From NCBI GenBank assembly GCA_026929865.2, contig CM049418.1, positions 6,595,501-6,659,500 of the forward strand: DNA of 64,000 nt. The letters are read 5' to 3'. The position numbers and the translations under genes were made by a program. Of this stretch, positions 36,155 through 47,632 are shown one piece after another. Position 1 is the stretch's first letter; every line of letters begins with the position of its first letter. The notes beneath the pieces were generated by a model. That model made no database searches. It was not told the DNA's origin and saw nothing but the letters and a program-made list of their open reading frames with translations. This stretch comes from Hyperoplus lanceolatus (Eukaryota; Chordata; Actinopteri; Uranoscopiformes; Ammodytidae).

Positions 36155-36304
36155 ATGGCTGTATACGCTGGTCACCAAAAGAAAGTGATAGTCTACAGTA
36201 GCTCAGGAGAGAGTGACATCTCAATTCCACTTAACGACACCACTGATGAGAGTTCAGATGGCCAGAAAGATGATGATGGTGACTTTGTCATTGTGACACA
36301 ATGA
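36155..36304 (+). pseudogene. Transposase-like C-terminal remnant of the ~4 kb transposon
   Basis: 49 codons from ATG to TGA. The composition shifts from basic (HQKK) through serine-rich to a strongly acidic tail, DESSDGQKDDDGDFVIVTQ. The frame also runs upstream to 36080 through repeat sequence, with a stop at 36065-36067, so no authentic start is claimed. It ends one base before the subterminal palindrome, where a transposase gene would be expected to end. The GDFVIV ending recalls C-termini of pogo/DDE-1-type transposases, from memory only. No DDE residues are present; the rest of the gene is missing. Confidence 0.35.
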
Positions 36305-36341
36305 CGCACAAATCACCCCACTACGTGGGGTGATTTGTGCG
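36305..36341. repeat. Perfect 17-bp-arm palindrome made of two facing 14-bp motifs
   Basis: CGCACAAATCACCCCAC, spacer TAC, then GTGGGGTGATTTGTGCG. Both arms carry GGGGTGATTTGTGC, the motif of the transposon ends. It begins directly after the stop codon of the remnant frame. It could be a transposase-binding site or a hairpin terminating or processing the transposon transcript; both roles are inference. Confidence 0.9.
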
Positions 36342-36504
36342 ACAAGACAACTTTTTTTCCGAAAGCTATATTTCTTAAACAGTTTATTCCAGATCCAAAG
36401 TTTTTATTGCCAGGGATGCACAACATCCTGAAATATATGTACATATTTGAGTTGGAGACATAACTGTCAAGGCCTCACTTTAAAATCACTTTGAGTAAAA
36501 AGTT

Positions 36505-36533
36505 GCACAAATCACCCCACCTTCCCCTATAGG
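36505..36533 (-). repeat. Right terminal inverted repeat of the ~4 kb transposon
   Basis: Exact reverse complement of 32557-32585, carrying the fifth copy of the 14-bp motif. Confidence 0.93.
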
Positions 36534-36825
36534 TTTAAGATGTAATGTTATATAATAGATTACATAACTCTGCCCATTTGATAAATAAAAATCATGTAAA
36601 TTAGCCTATACAAAAAAAAATGTAAAATAAAGAAATCAAAATCAAAACTCCCTCATAGCACAGAAACTAAATATTGGTATAGTTATTGAGTTCCATAAAA
36701 CATGACGTCTCACCAGTAAAAAACTAAATCACAAACAAAATATAATTTAAACCCGGTGACAGGATCTGGCATTAATGTTTGTATTACTGTCACAGTTCCT
36801 TTAGAAGTTGTTGCTTCCCAGCAGC
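36534..36825. other. AT-rich noncoding stretch
   Basis: Flank of the transposon insertion; nothing supportable seen. A pyrimidine-rich run ending TTGCTTCCCAG at 36811-36821 resembles a splice acceptor for the plus strand. Confidence 0.5.
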
Positions 36826-36829
36826 TTAA

Positions 36830-37081
36830 TGTTTAAGGGAGTGGCTGCTCATCCACCACCGCTTTAACCTGCGAGGTCTATTTGTGAGACTATCCGAGAG
36901 TGATGAACCAGAACGTTTGAATATAGCCACAGAAGAAGCAGCCGTCTTTCGCTTCCAAATGGGAAATCCCAGAGCTAGCGGCCGCCTGTCAGTTCCATCA
37001 ACGCTGGGAGATAATCCCGGAGAAGAGACGGCATTTTCATTGGCCTGTGTCTCGCTCAAGCGCAAAGACCACCAGTCTAAT
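36830..37081 (+). CDS. Candidate exon: CpG-rich segment open on both strands
   Basis: The strongest host-coding candidate. The plus strand is open from 36830 to a good splice-donor match (AT|GTGAGTG at 37081-37082), followed by pyrimidine-rich sequence; a representative stretch is RLSESDEPERLNIATEEAAV. The acceptor-like site at 36811-36821 would put a stop in this frame, so the 5' boundary is unclear. The minus strand is also open (stop at 36826-36828) with an equally plausible product containing ETQANENAVSSPGLSPSVDG, which could be a terminal exon entered near 37080. CpG content is well above the flanks. Neither product matches a family I recognise. Strand, frame and even coding status are uncertain. 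Confidence 0.3.
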
Positions 37082-40000
37082 ATGTGAGTGATGCCTCTCT
37101 CTCTCTTGCCTTCTCTCTATTTGAGGCCGTTTCCTTTACTTACAGCTCTCACTTTTTTCTTCCTTTTTTTTTTATCTTGTCTGACCTCAGGTAGACAGAA
37201 AAGTGTCATATGAAAAAGAAGTGTCTTATTCCAGGGAGATCTTACAGATTGCTGCATAGTATTCTTACGCCAGTTTTTCATTTAAAGTATGAACACAACT
37301 TAATATCTTCAATCAGTGACAACAAATGCATTACATGGTTTATATCTGACTTTTTCTTGCTCAAACTTAACCCTCAACCTCCTTTATTTTTAAGCATATT
37401 CAACTATGGGTTACACACATGCAGGTGGGGGAGGCAACAGAGACAAGAAAATAAAGATGTATTTACTGAAAATACTACTGAATTGTTTGCTGAGAGTCGA
37501 TATAATACAAACAAATCAGATGCTAAAATGTCTGAAAGTCATAAAACAAGCATGTACAATTTATTTTTCTAGCTTACAATATGTATACCTGCTTTACATT
37601 CTGTGTAAGACAACTTAGGCTACCTTAAGAGAGTTTTCTTATACTATGCCTCCACATTGCCTTCTGTGCCAAAAATAAATACATCTTTCTTCCCGCTTCT
37701 GACTGACTGACCACCCACCAGTGTTGAAACAATGCTTGTGAGAGATGAGGTGTGCAGTCGACCTCAAGCCGAAACTGACAAATTGAAGGAAGAGTGTAGT
37801 TGGCAACGAGTTAGTGGGCTTTTTATGAAGCTTATTCATGTGAGTTTATCTCTGAAGCAGTACACTGTACAGTGGCAGAGCCGAGCGTATGATTAATTAA
37901 GAATAAAAAGACTGTGTTTTGCACAAGAGCAATAGCGGGAAGCATTTGTAATCCAGCTAAAAAACAACAACACAAAAAGCAACATAACACTTGTCCACAC
38001 TAATGAGCTCATTTCACATAAAGTATTGCCATTCATAACTGTTCAATTCCAGTCATTGATATAATAGAATAATAGAGGGAAAGGCAGTGTTCAGTTTAAC
38101 TCAAGCCATTATGTGACAGTGGTTATTAGCCATCTGTGGGCCAGCTACGCCAAACGCTGTTTTGCTTCCTCTTGTACTTTACAATCCTCTAAAAGTCTGT
38201 TTCGACACATCAACATGGCTGATTTTCAAATGAGCTGGAAATTGGACTTCTTAATGTTCAACAGCTGGTTCTTTCATTCGCAGCTAATGTTGACTAATTA
38301 GGCAGCCAGTTAGCGGCTAAGGCACATGCAGCAAAAGTACCTGGGATGGCAGTGATCTCCACCGCCCACTTCTCAAAACCTCATTACCTCATCTTAACCA
38401 GTCGCTAACTGTCAGCAAAGTGTCTGACAGCACTAATAAACACAACAGAAGCCCTCAGTAGAGAACATGCTCTCCTCATTCGCTCTGGAAGTTGGAAACT
38501 TACAGAAAGACACGAAAAAATTATACAAGAATTAAAATCAAAATTAGAAATCTGTCACTGCATGTTTCAATTTCTCTGAGTAAAATGCACAGGCAAAATA
38601 TCTAACTGCTGTTTATTCTTTCTTGTTTTATTACATTTTATTTCACTCCAGTCTATATAGTTTGGTTAGTTCAATGGCTTTCACTAAAGCACTTTTAGCT
38701 TATAGCTGAGAATTTATACATACATAGTTATCAAAGGATGAAGGTGGAAATATTCTACATTTATCTAGTAAATGAAAGATCGAAATAAACAAAGAATTGT
38801 ATTGTCTCTATCTAATGCCTGGTATAAAGTAGCTTATACCTCAATATTTCTTTGCACCATATATTATTAGTTAATACAAATATATTAATGAGCCACATTG
38901 GTGACATGTTTGTTATTTCTTTATTATTAGTTTAATTTTGACTCAATCTCACATGCACCTTCCTGCTGCTGTTTATGCTGCACTAACTCCAGTTTGAGGA
39001 ACTTTTGTTGAAATCTATGGTGCCCAGCTGTTTCAGGAAATTACTTTTTAAGCATTTCTAGTGAATCGAGGTTCACATTTGTGAGCCGTTTTTTTTAAAG
39101 GTTCAAGTTTTGAGTCAGAACAAATGTGCTTTGAGCTAAGTGTAACAGACAACTGTGGAAGTCAAGAAGTTTAAAAGGCACGGACTCATTTGTTGACAAG
39201 TGGGACATTTTTAGCATCTTGTTTCCCTCATTTCGGATTCATTTAAATGATGCGGGTTTCTGCGAGAGTCAACATACTGTATAAAAACCACCACATTTGC
39301 AGAAATGCTATTTTACCAACCAAGCAAAAACCAATATTTTTTTCCCCTGCCATTTCTTCCGTCGCATTCTTAATGGATTTTTAATGGGTGTTTAAGAGGA
39401 TCCAAAAAAAGTCTGTACTGGCCTTGCTTGAGTCACGGTGAACAGATGGCATTCCAGTTCCGGAGAAAAAGGGGGAGAAATCAAAAGAGTGTATTGATCC
39501 AGCAGCTTAATTAAACAAGACTGAGTGTCAGTGCTTGGACTGCATAGGTACTGAACTTCACAGCATCTGGTAAGAACCCTATAGCAGAGACGACACAAAG
39601 GCGCCAATGCAAAAAACATGCGCATCATTGTATATATGGAGAAGAAGAAGAAGGAGAAACAAGGTGTAGGACAATACTACCTTCATAAGCTCCCAGAGGA
39701 TTGTGGGATATCTCTTAACTGCAGTACTAACCTAGGTTGCTATGGTGCTACTTGTTTTTGTGCATGTTTATTTTGTGGCTTGATTTCCTTTTAAAATCTG
39801 AAGTCAGCACTGAAAAAATCCTGTCCAACACACTCCGTAAACTGACAAACAAAAATAAAAAAGAGCTGCCATTTTCAACCATGTTTAGGGTCAGCCTTTA
39901 ACACACAAAATCTTATAACGTTGTTGTGAAGTGAAGTCAGTGTTTTAAAAAGAGCGCACACACACCTACACACCTGAGCAGGCCAATATTGAGCTCTGGG

Positions 40001-40166
40001 CTGGGGGGGGGGCTGTCGGAGAGAGACTGATGGAGGCTGGCAGACAGGCGTTTAGGGAGGAGTCCGTCTGTTCCACGGTGGGGCAGAGCCAGCCACCATC
40101 CATCTCCATTACACACATCCACATGCCACTGGGCAGGGAACATCTCCTCTGAGAATGGCCAGAGTA

Positions 40167-40221
40167 GGGGGAAGGAGGGGGGGGGAGTGAAAGGGGGGGG
40201 GGTGCATAGGAGAGGGGAGGG
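40167..40221 (+). repeat. G-rich tract with G-quadruplex potential
   Basis: Five runs of at least three G occur within 55 bases on the plus strand: GGGGG, GGGGGGGGG, G10, GGGG and GGG, with short loops. This meets the usual G-quadruplex pattern. A further G-run lies nearby at about 40005-40013. No gene context is available to suggest a role. Confidence 0.75.
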
Positions 40222-42224
40222 AATGTCTGTCTGTCAACCTCCTGTTATTGTCCGCGTCTCCTGGTCCAGCTTATACATGTCGCAAGTGTGTGAATGACTT
40301 GACAGAGAAAAGAGGAGCCGTCAGAGGCGGGACGTGATTTGAATTCACCCCCTGCTGTGGCATGCTCGGCTGTCCGTCACCTATGTGTATCATATCAACA
40401 GGTTTTTTTATTGATTTCTTTCTGATCCAGTTTTTGACAACACACACTAACTCTATTTATTTCTACTCCTCACTAACTTATCCTCGCTCTGGTCCTGGTG
40501 ACTTCACTGGATACATTGTGAGACTATTTAACTTTCAAACTTTCCTTTGACTGACACATAAAAATAAAGTCATAAAACCCACCCTTGCTCCATTCAATGC
40601 CCTCAGGGGTTTTACTGCTACAGCCTCGCTTGGTCCAATGTGGTAGCTATGGTTAGCTATTACGTCTTATTTATATATTGTTGTTTTATTATTATCATTA
40701 GCACACAAGTAAAACAAGAAGTTGTCAGGTCAGTTCACCAGGAAAAAACATGTTCCTTAACATGTCCTCCAAAGAAATTAATAAAATTGTTTGTTTGCAA
40801 TGAAAAATCCTAGTTATGGTTTGGCCAAAGTGGACGGATATTTTCATCCCTAAGTGATGAAGTAACCATGGCTGAAAAATCCAACATTGACTGTTTTAGG
40901 AGACAAGATGTGACCAGTGCTTTGCTGTGTCAAAGCCACAGGCTTTACGGTTATAACCATCCACCCTGACCTCCTCATTAAGACATTTCAGCAGTGCTAT
41001 AACAATGTCACTTACTTCCACCTTTGCTTCTTACCGAAGAGAGATTATTCCCATTGCCTGAACAAGACATCCTGACCAGGAAAATGTAACAATGGGTCAT
41101 TTCACGCGTTCAAACTACCATAGTTCTTGTTTTTCTCATGATGGCAGTGTGTTTCTTAAACATATCACAGTCGATAATGTGAAATATGTGCAAATTCAGT
41201 CAGCTCAACTCCACAGTAAGTCAACACATTGTCGCAGATAATGTGCAAAGCTATAAATAGTCATTGAGGCGGTAATAAAGGTGTCAAAATAATATCAACT
41301 CAAGGTCTATAACATGAAAAAGCTAGTGAAGCTATTATCCTTCATTATAAAAGAGTTTAATTAAAAATGTAAATATTCCATCATATTAATGTAATCAAAC
41401 ATATGTCTATAATGCACAGTCCTACCTATGTTTTGCCTGTGTTCCGGTAAGTGTGAGGAACAAAGACATAGCAAAACGCTGTCAGACGGAAGGAAAAAGT
41501 GACAAAACCTAAATTGACCACAACGACATGGATCACTGAGCCAGCAGGGAGAAAAACATACAATCTACCTGCTACAGTTCACCTTTTAAAAAAAAAAAAT
41601 CAGAATTTGCCTACAACTATATTTACCTGACTATCTCCTGCCAGCTCGGAGGTACACTTGATGTGTTAAGGGCAATATGATTTGGACGATGTTAATAAGC
41701 ACGGACATTAATGGCTGGATAGGAATATGGTTGCTGTGGCAACAAGAGCCAGAGGACTTCACTGATGGGGGAATTATCAATCACATTAATCAAGTTTCCC
41801 TGAACAAGACTAATTATGGCAAAGCTCTTACGAGTGTTCTCATATCCATACTCACAAAGCGACTGCTGCCGCTGTTGAGGTATCAGAAAATAATACCTTG
41901 AACCAAAAAAATAATAATGTGTATGCATGAGTTCATAGAAAATGCTGTAATTTTTAATGTTGAGCCACTTCAAAAGGAATATCATTTTAGTCGTTTGGCT
42001 GCTAGCATTAGCCTAAACTCTATAATATATATAATAGATATAAGATGCCCAGCCCATTTAACACAACTTGTTACATTTATGTTAACTCACAAAAAAAAAA
42101 CGAAAATATGATTTTATTTCTGAGCTCTTCCAGATATTTAAATTAAAAACAATCCATTTTTTGAGTGGAAATAGTGTCACACAAACATAGACATTGTCAA
42201 AATTAAACTGCCTATTCAAGACGG

Positions 42225-42306
42225 CAAGTTGCATCGATGTTTGGTTGTTGCATCGATAGGGTTGGCTCTTTCACCATTGAATCGATATATGATGTCACAT
42301 CCCTCA
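42225..42306 (+). repeat. Fragment of a hAT-like 'ATCGATA' repeat
   Basis: GTTGCATCGATG, GTTGCATCGATAGG, TTGAATCGATATATGATGTC and ACATCCCT occur in order. Such ATCGAT-rich words ending ACATCCCT are characteristic of degenerate hAT-type miniature elements in fish, recalled from memory. Left terminus not found. Confidence 0.35.
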
Positions 42307-43714
42307 TTTAACGATGAATCTGACGTTAAAGAAGAGATACACACTGTTGGTCACCTTCCTTTTATATTTGCTTGTGTTTGTGGTTTGGGAAAAAAAGGCT
42401 ACAACAGCTTGAGTCATGACTGGACGATTGCCGCTCCAGAGCAATCCTTTTATGTCTTTCTCAATCCGACCATCTCTTTTTCTCACCTTTCTTTCTTTCT
42501 CCCCTTCACAGATAACCACAGTATGAGAGCTAGATTTCCCCCCAGACACACAGGTGAAGGAAGAGGGTCTGAAGTTAAAAATGGAGGCGTGCCAGCTGGT
42601 GTGTAATCACTGTTTTGGGCTGCCTCTCGGTCATTAATCAAAGTCAACACGCTCTCTGGCAGGAGATGGGATCCTCCAGCCTCGTTCCATCCCCCACACA
42701 CACTCACACAGTCTCTCAACCACACAAGGGGGCTGCCCATCATGAGGGGAGATCGGAGACAGGTGCTAATCACATAGCCTACAGTTAAAAAGGCTGCGCA
42801 CCTGAAGAAGTATTTACTGAAATGAGTTTGATTTAAAAAGCCAGTAAGTATTTTAAAGCACAGAGCTTTGCCGGAGGCCAGACTGTCACTTTAACTCTGC
42901 AGTCGTGGAGTGTCATACAGACATGACTTTGTTTGTAAAAGTTGTTTCGTTCGATGTATTTGCAATTTAAATACCTCTACCCAAACATCAGTTTTCTCGT
43001 TGCACTATTTGTGGGTTGTATCTTTAATCTTGCCCAATGGGCCACTAATAAAGGGGGGGGAATAAGCTAGGGTTGCACTGAAGGTCAAATTTAGAGTTAA
43101 TTTGCAATTAATTTGAGTTATCCTATTCTTATTCTTATTATCCTATGATAGTGGCAACTCTGTCTTTCACAAATTATGTTCACACTCTAATTTGTTTTGC
43201 CTGTTAGTTACATAATCATTTTTTTTTTCAAATACAAAAAAAATTATAAAAACATTTCATGAGCTGTGATACAAGAATCTTCAGGGATTTTGAATGTAAA
43301 ATGAATCCAGGGATAAAGTAAAACATGAACAGCCTCATAAAAAAGCACAACGCAAATGTCAACTAAATACAGTCCAAAATCAGTCCAAAAATAATGACTT
43401 ATGTAATTTGTGAGACACATGGGTGGTTGTTTCTGGAATCAAGGTATTTAGGATTTTCAGCTGGGGATTATCAGCTGGTATTAAGAAGCTCTCTGTGTTT
43501 GTTCTTGCTTGTGGTTGTGAGCCTTTTTTTGAAAGTTTTTAAATTTTTTGCAAATCTGTTTTCTACAGATGAATATTTAAAGAGACAACATATTCCACAC
43601 TGCATTGTATAATAACTTTGCATCCTTTTCCTCTGGCGCTCCACAAGACCCTATTTCCTCAGTCATTTCTGATTCACATCATAATTCACTTCTTATTGAA
43701 ACCAGAAACTTATC

Positions 43715-43920
43715 AGCCACTTTAAATCCAGCGCATCTGGGGTTCGGGAACCTGCGACCCCTACAAAAGCTTTGGGATGGAATGCCGCGCAATATAATTC
43801 AGTCTGGCTCCCGAGACATCATTCATGATTTATTTTCATTAGGCAAGGCGCTGCTGTTGTGCAGTTCATTTCTCTCGCAATAAACGCACCCGCCAGCCGA
43901 GCAATCCAGCTTCATAAAAC
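43715..43920. other. Complex CpG-containing block, candidate conserved noncoding element
   Basis: Denser in CpG and more complex than its surroundings, with TTCATGATTTATTTTCATTA near its centre and no repeat signature. Flanked by AT-rich DNA. A conserved regulatory element is possible, but no comparison sequence is available. Confidence 0.2.
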
Positions 43921-46721
43921 ACCACAAGCATCTTCCTGAGCAGCGGTTGTGAAAAATCAAGCCAACGGGCATCAGTAGTTGTGTTTCGCCACCCCTTTCA
44001 TCCACCCACCCACCCGTTACTTCCAACAGTTGTAAAGTATGAAGTGCATTAGTGTGATAACACCTCTATTACTTTTGACAATATTTGCTGCTCCTCTGGT
44101 GGCAACCCGCTGTTTGGTTGTTAGTCACACACACGTATCAACTTTGAACTTGAAGGACAACTTCAAAAGGCGCTCAGATCTGAGCTGAACCGTCAGTCAT
44201 TAGAGAAGAAACAACATATTAGCCTTGCCGTGTTTGATGGCTCCTTTTTCCAGCTTTGAATGACAGGTGTGAAATTAGACTATGCTGATCCGGAACGGTT
44301 CTCCAAAGATTCAACCTCAGGTCGACCTCAGCATATAGGTTTTATATTTTTTTGCATCCTAGTATTTTGAAAGTTCTCACTGCTCTCTTTAGAAATCCAG
44401 CTCAAACCTCAAACGCAGACCTGTATGTCGTTTAGTACAATTTTATAAAGACCAAATTACACAGTTTTAAACCAGAGTGTAGAGACATTTTCAGGGTTTT
44501 TTATAAATTACTATTATATGTCTATAGAAATATCTTTCACTTTTTAGTATCTTATTGGATACATCAATGGATACTTCAGGTAGTCACTACATCCACCCAG
44601 TTAATTAGTAAGATTTAGAGATGCTGGTGGATTTTGTTATAGTGTCTGACAGGGACAGGCTAGCTCTTTCCCCCTGTTTCCAGATTTCATGGATCATAAC
44701 TGATCATTGCTGAATTGCTGAATTGATTTAGTTCTGTATTACTTCTCAATCAATTTGGGAGAATGTGCATGTCTGGAAAACTTTTCATTCATATTTTTAG
44801 CCTACATGTTACATATTTAAGGTGTAGGGTCTTGTTCTGACTATAGCCAAGTGCTGCATGTAAGACTCACCACTACCCTGAGGTAAAACTCAATAGTCTG
44901 AGAGCATTCCCTATACAACTGTGAAGCTGTGACAGTGCAAGGTGTATATCATGTGGATCAAATGACACCATACGGCGCATGATGGAAGTCAAACAAACCC
45001 GAATATACAGCAGATTCCGAATGACAGCTAAACGGTAAGCAATGTTGTCCTACGTCAAAAAAGAAGCATGCCCACATGTTCTCCTGCCGAGGCTTAACAC
45101 AGATTTTGGCAACTCAAGTCAGTACAGAGTAGACCCGGGGGAAATGAGCTGGGATGCCAAGGAAGCAGCGCTGCGTTTAAAGACGTCACTCACAAAACAT
45201 GGGCACGCAGAAGTGACTAAACAAAATCAGTGGCCGATGGGTTTCCAGGGAGAAATACGGATATAATAGACTTACTAGTCAGTATGACACTCACAGCATA
45301 AACAACACTGTTTAATGTCAAGCTTTTTCCTTAGAGTTCTGATATCAAACATGCCAAATGTGTTATTGTTAAAATGTGTCGGTATACTGTACAACTTCAA
45401 CTTCCTCAACCTTTCTCTGTATCGCTGTTTGCAGCTGTGGAGTGCTAAGTTTACTTCCACCGTCCACAAACATGAAAATACCGTAAGGCAGTGTGTGGGG
45501 GAGAGTTTGGTCGAGATAATTGTGTTTGCTGCTCGCTGCCTCTAGGGAGCCCGGGGGAGCACACCACAGTCAGTGCAGCTATCTGAGCAGCGAAGGGCAT
45601 TTCGGACATCAAAACAGCTTATTTAGCCTGAGTCTCTCCAGCCTGTTGTTGTCAGACGGGAAACTAGAGGAGGTGCTTTTTATTAGCCCATTATTTAAGC
45701 AGTGGCAAACAGGAACCATGTGGTGCATAAGAAATAAAGTTGATTGGCTATGTAGAATTAAAATAACAAATTTACCCTCCATAATTCCTTTATTTTTAAA
45801 CAACAAATCTCCCAATGAGACCACAATGGAAAAAATGAATAATGTCTGTACTATGAAAAGCCACAGTTAAATCTATTGAGCCTATGGACATTATTCAGTT
45901 GGTCATGTTCATTCAGTATCTGGTTGGCTTCTATTAGACCATAAAATACATTTTCCAGTGGACTCAATTTTGCTGTACAATCATTTCACATGACTTTGTG
46001 TAGGCCAATTCAACAAGCTCCATTCAATGTGGGGATCTACATTAAAATGTCATACTGTAAAGGCACTCTTAAGAATTTCTATGGCTCAGGCAGGGCATTG
46101 CTTCTGCAGAAATAGGCTATTTTGCGCCAGAACCCTCTGCATCTGTAGCCAGAGGGGACTTTTGAGAAGTGACAATAGAGTGGCTGGCCAGGGTCATGCG
46201 CCATTATAGTATTTTTGAGTGAAATTGCTACATCAATGAGGGCAGGTAGGTTGGAACTGGAGAGGCTTACCAAATGTGCTCCTGTATTCTCTGAAATTCA
46301 GGAGAGGGTTTTTTTTCAGGAGAGGGCTTTTCTTGCTTCTTCCTACAGCGGTGAAAACAGACAGCGTGTGATTATGCAGCAGGAGAATTGGGAGTGGGAG
46401 TGTTGCAGTAACTGGGTTTACAATGGAAAGATCCATTGATTTCTTCCTATGAATCTCATCTTAGTCTTGTCGGCCCAAGTGGGAGCTCTCTCTGCGCTCA
46501 AGTTCAGGACAAAGGCTGCATGCAGCGCTAGCTCGCGAGTAATTCAAAAGATAATGCCGGCAATGTTTTATACATGACTCTCAAAAAGACTGAAGCAAAT
46601 GCATTGATCCGGCTCACAAGTAGATTGTGTGTAGCCAAAATGGATACAGCCAAGTGCTGTCCGCCATTAAGTTCCATTATTGTCCAAAAACTATTGAAAA
46701 CGTGACAGTAAGCTTTATTAA

Positions 46722-47340
46722 CCCATTGATGACTATGGCAATCTAGGATGCATGTCCTTAATGCCTGAGGGTTTTCTGAAAAAATAGTACGAATTGTCAA
46801 GTCTACCAAAACCTTAATATCTAAGCCTGTGTAGCACATAGAAACATGAAATAAAATACATTTAAAAGTTAAGATTCACAGGTTTTATGTAAACATGCTC
46901 CCTTAGCGCTTACAAACCAACAAATATTTCTAAAAATCGTCAAAATTAGATGAATTAGAAAATTATTAAATATTGTTAATAAATAGATGCAATGTGTTGT
47001 GTGATTTTCGTCAGTAGTCTATAGTAGACCTTGATTCTGCGCACCAAACGTCACTAACTGTTCCGTCGCCGACATAGCTCGCGTATTTTTTTTATTATTT
47101 TGTTTAATTTTTTTATTTTTTATTTTTTTGATTTACGTGATTTTCGGCAAACCACACAACTTTTGGGTGGTCACGTGGTCTTAAAAAAATCAACAAAACC
47201 CACCTCATGTGTATTTGAACCAATGACAGTGCATTCTATGCTGGGAATGCCATGAAAATTAGATAAAGTAATAATGCTGCGCGATGCAGCATCAGGCAGG
47301 AGAGCCAATGTGGCATCGCGCAGCAGCCGTCATCAATGGG
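46722..47340. mobile_element. piggyBac-type miniature element (TTAA + CCC ends)
   Basis: 619 bp between TTAA at 46718-46721 and 47341-47344. The left end CCCATTGATGAC and the right end GTCATCAATGGG are perfect 12-bp inverted repeats; TTAA duplication plus CCC ends is the piggyBac signature. A second, inner hairpin lies near the right end: GCTGCGCGATGC (about 47277) against GCATCGCGCAGC (about 47313). A T-rich run occupies 47087-47133. A short minus-strand frame (46528-46839) overlaps the left border and is not a transposase. Nonautonomous. Confidence 0.88.
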
Positions 47341-47344
47341 TTAA

Positions 47345-47584
47345 AAGGCATATTAAAAATAATTTTAAATATTGAGATGATTTAATTAGATTAAAAGTTT
47401 AGGGACCAGGAATGTCATTAGAATTTGCCCTCAAGAGACCTTCAATGTCTGCAGGAAATTACATGAGAAATAATCAAATAGTTGTCTAAAAGCCAGAAAA
47501 TCAGCAAAAGGATCAGCAATGTCAGAAGGCTTTATCCTTCTTGAAGCATGAAATTATATTCAAAATGTCATGGAAACCTATGCG
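47345..47584. other. AT-rich noncoding spacer
   Basis: No gene or repeat supported. Confidence 0.5.
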
Positions 47585-47632
47585 AAAGTTGTTGAAATTT
47601 TCACTCTGGACCAATTGGCCGACTACTTTACT
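47585..47632 (+). repeat. Decayed dispersed fish repeat, copy 4 (3' part)
   Basis: AAGTTGTTGAAATTTTCACT, CTGGACCAATTGGCCGACTA match the phrase 'ttgttgagatatttcagtctggaccaaagtggtggaccga' that I recall as the downstream part of the same percomorph repeat seen near 22.53 kb. Short and degenerate. Confidence 0.4.

Larger units (their letters stand above)
32561..36529 (+). mobile_element. ~4 kb DNA transposon with 29-bp terminal inverted repeats, hosting nested insertions
   Basis: The sequence at 32557-32585 is exactly the reverse complement of 36505-36533 (29 of 29), beginning CCTATAGGGG. CCTATAGG is itself palindromic, so the exact border and target duplication (TA, TATA or up to 8 bp) cannot be fixed; the TA/TAGGGG reading is used here. 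A 14-bp motif GGGGTGATTTGTGC sits in both termini and again subterminally. The right side keeps a short frame (36155-36304) that may be the transposase C-terminus; no DDE catalytic core is present, so the copy is dead. Ends starting TAGGGGA and an acidic C-terminus finishing GDFVIV recall pogo-type Tc1/mariner elements; this is inference. Most of its interior is later insertions. Confidence 0.82.
37091..46717. other. Long noncoding stretch, no gene supported
   Basis: About 9.6 kb. Open frames (for example 37210-37572, 42229-42606, 45520-45870) are short, lack domains and often overlap low-complexity runs. Contents that could be delimited are given separately (G-rich tract near 40.2 kb, hAT-like fragment near 42.25 kb, complex block near 43.7 kb). 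A CCCA microsatellite stub lies at 43997-44012. Confidence 0.55.
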
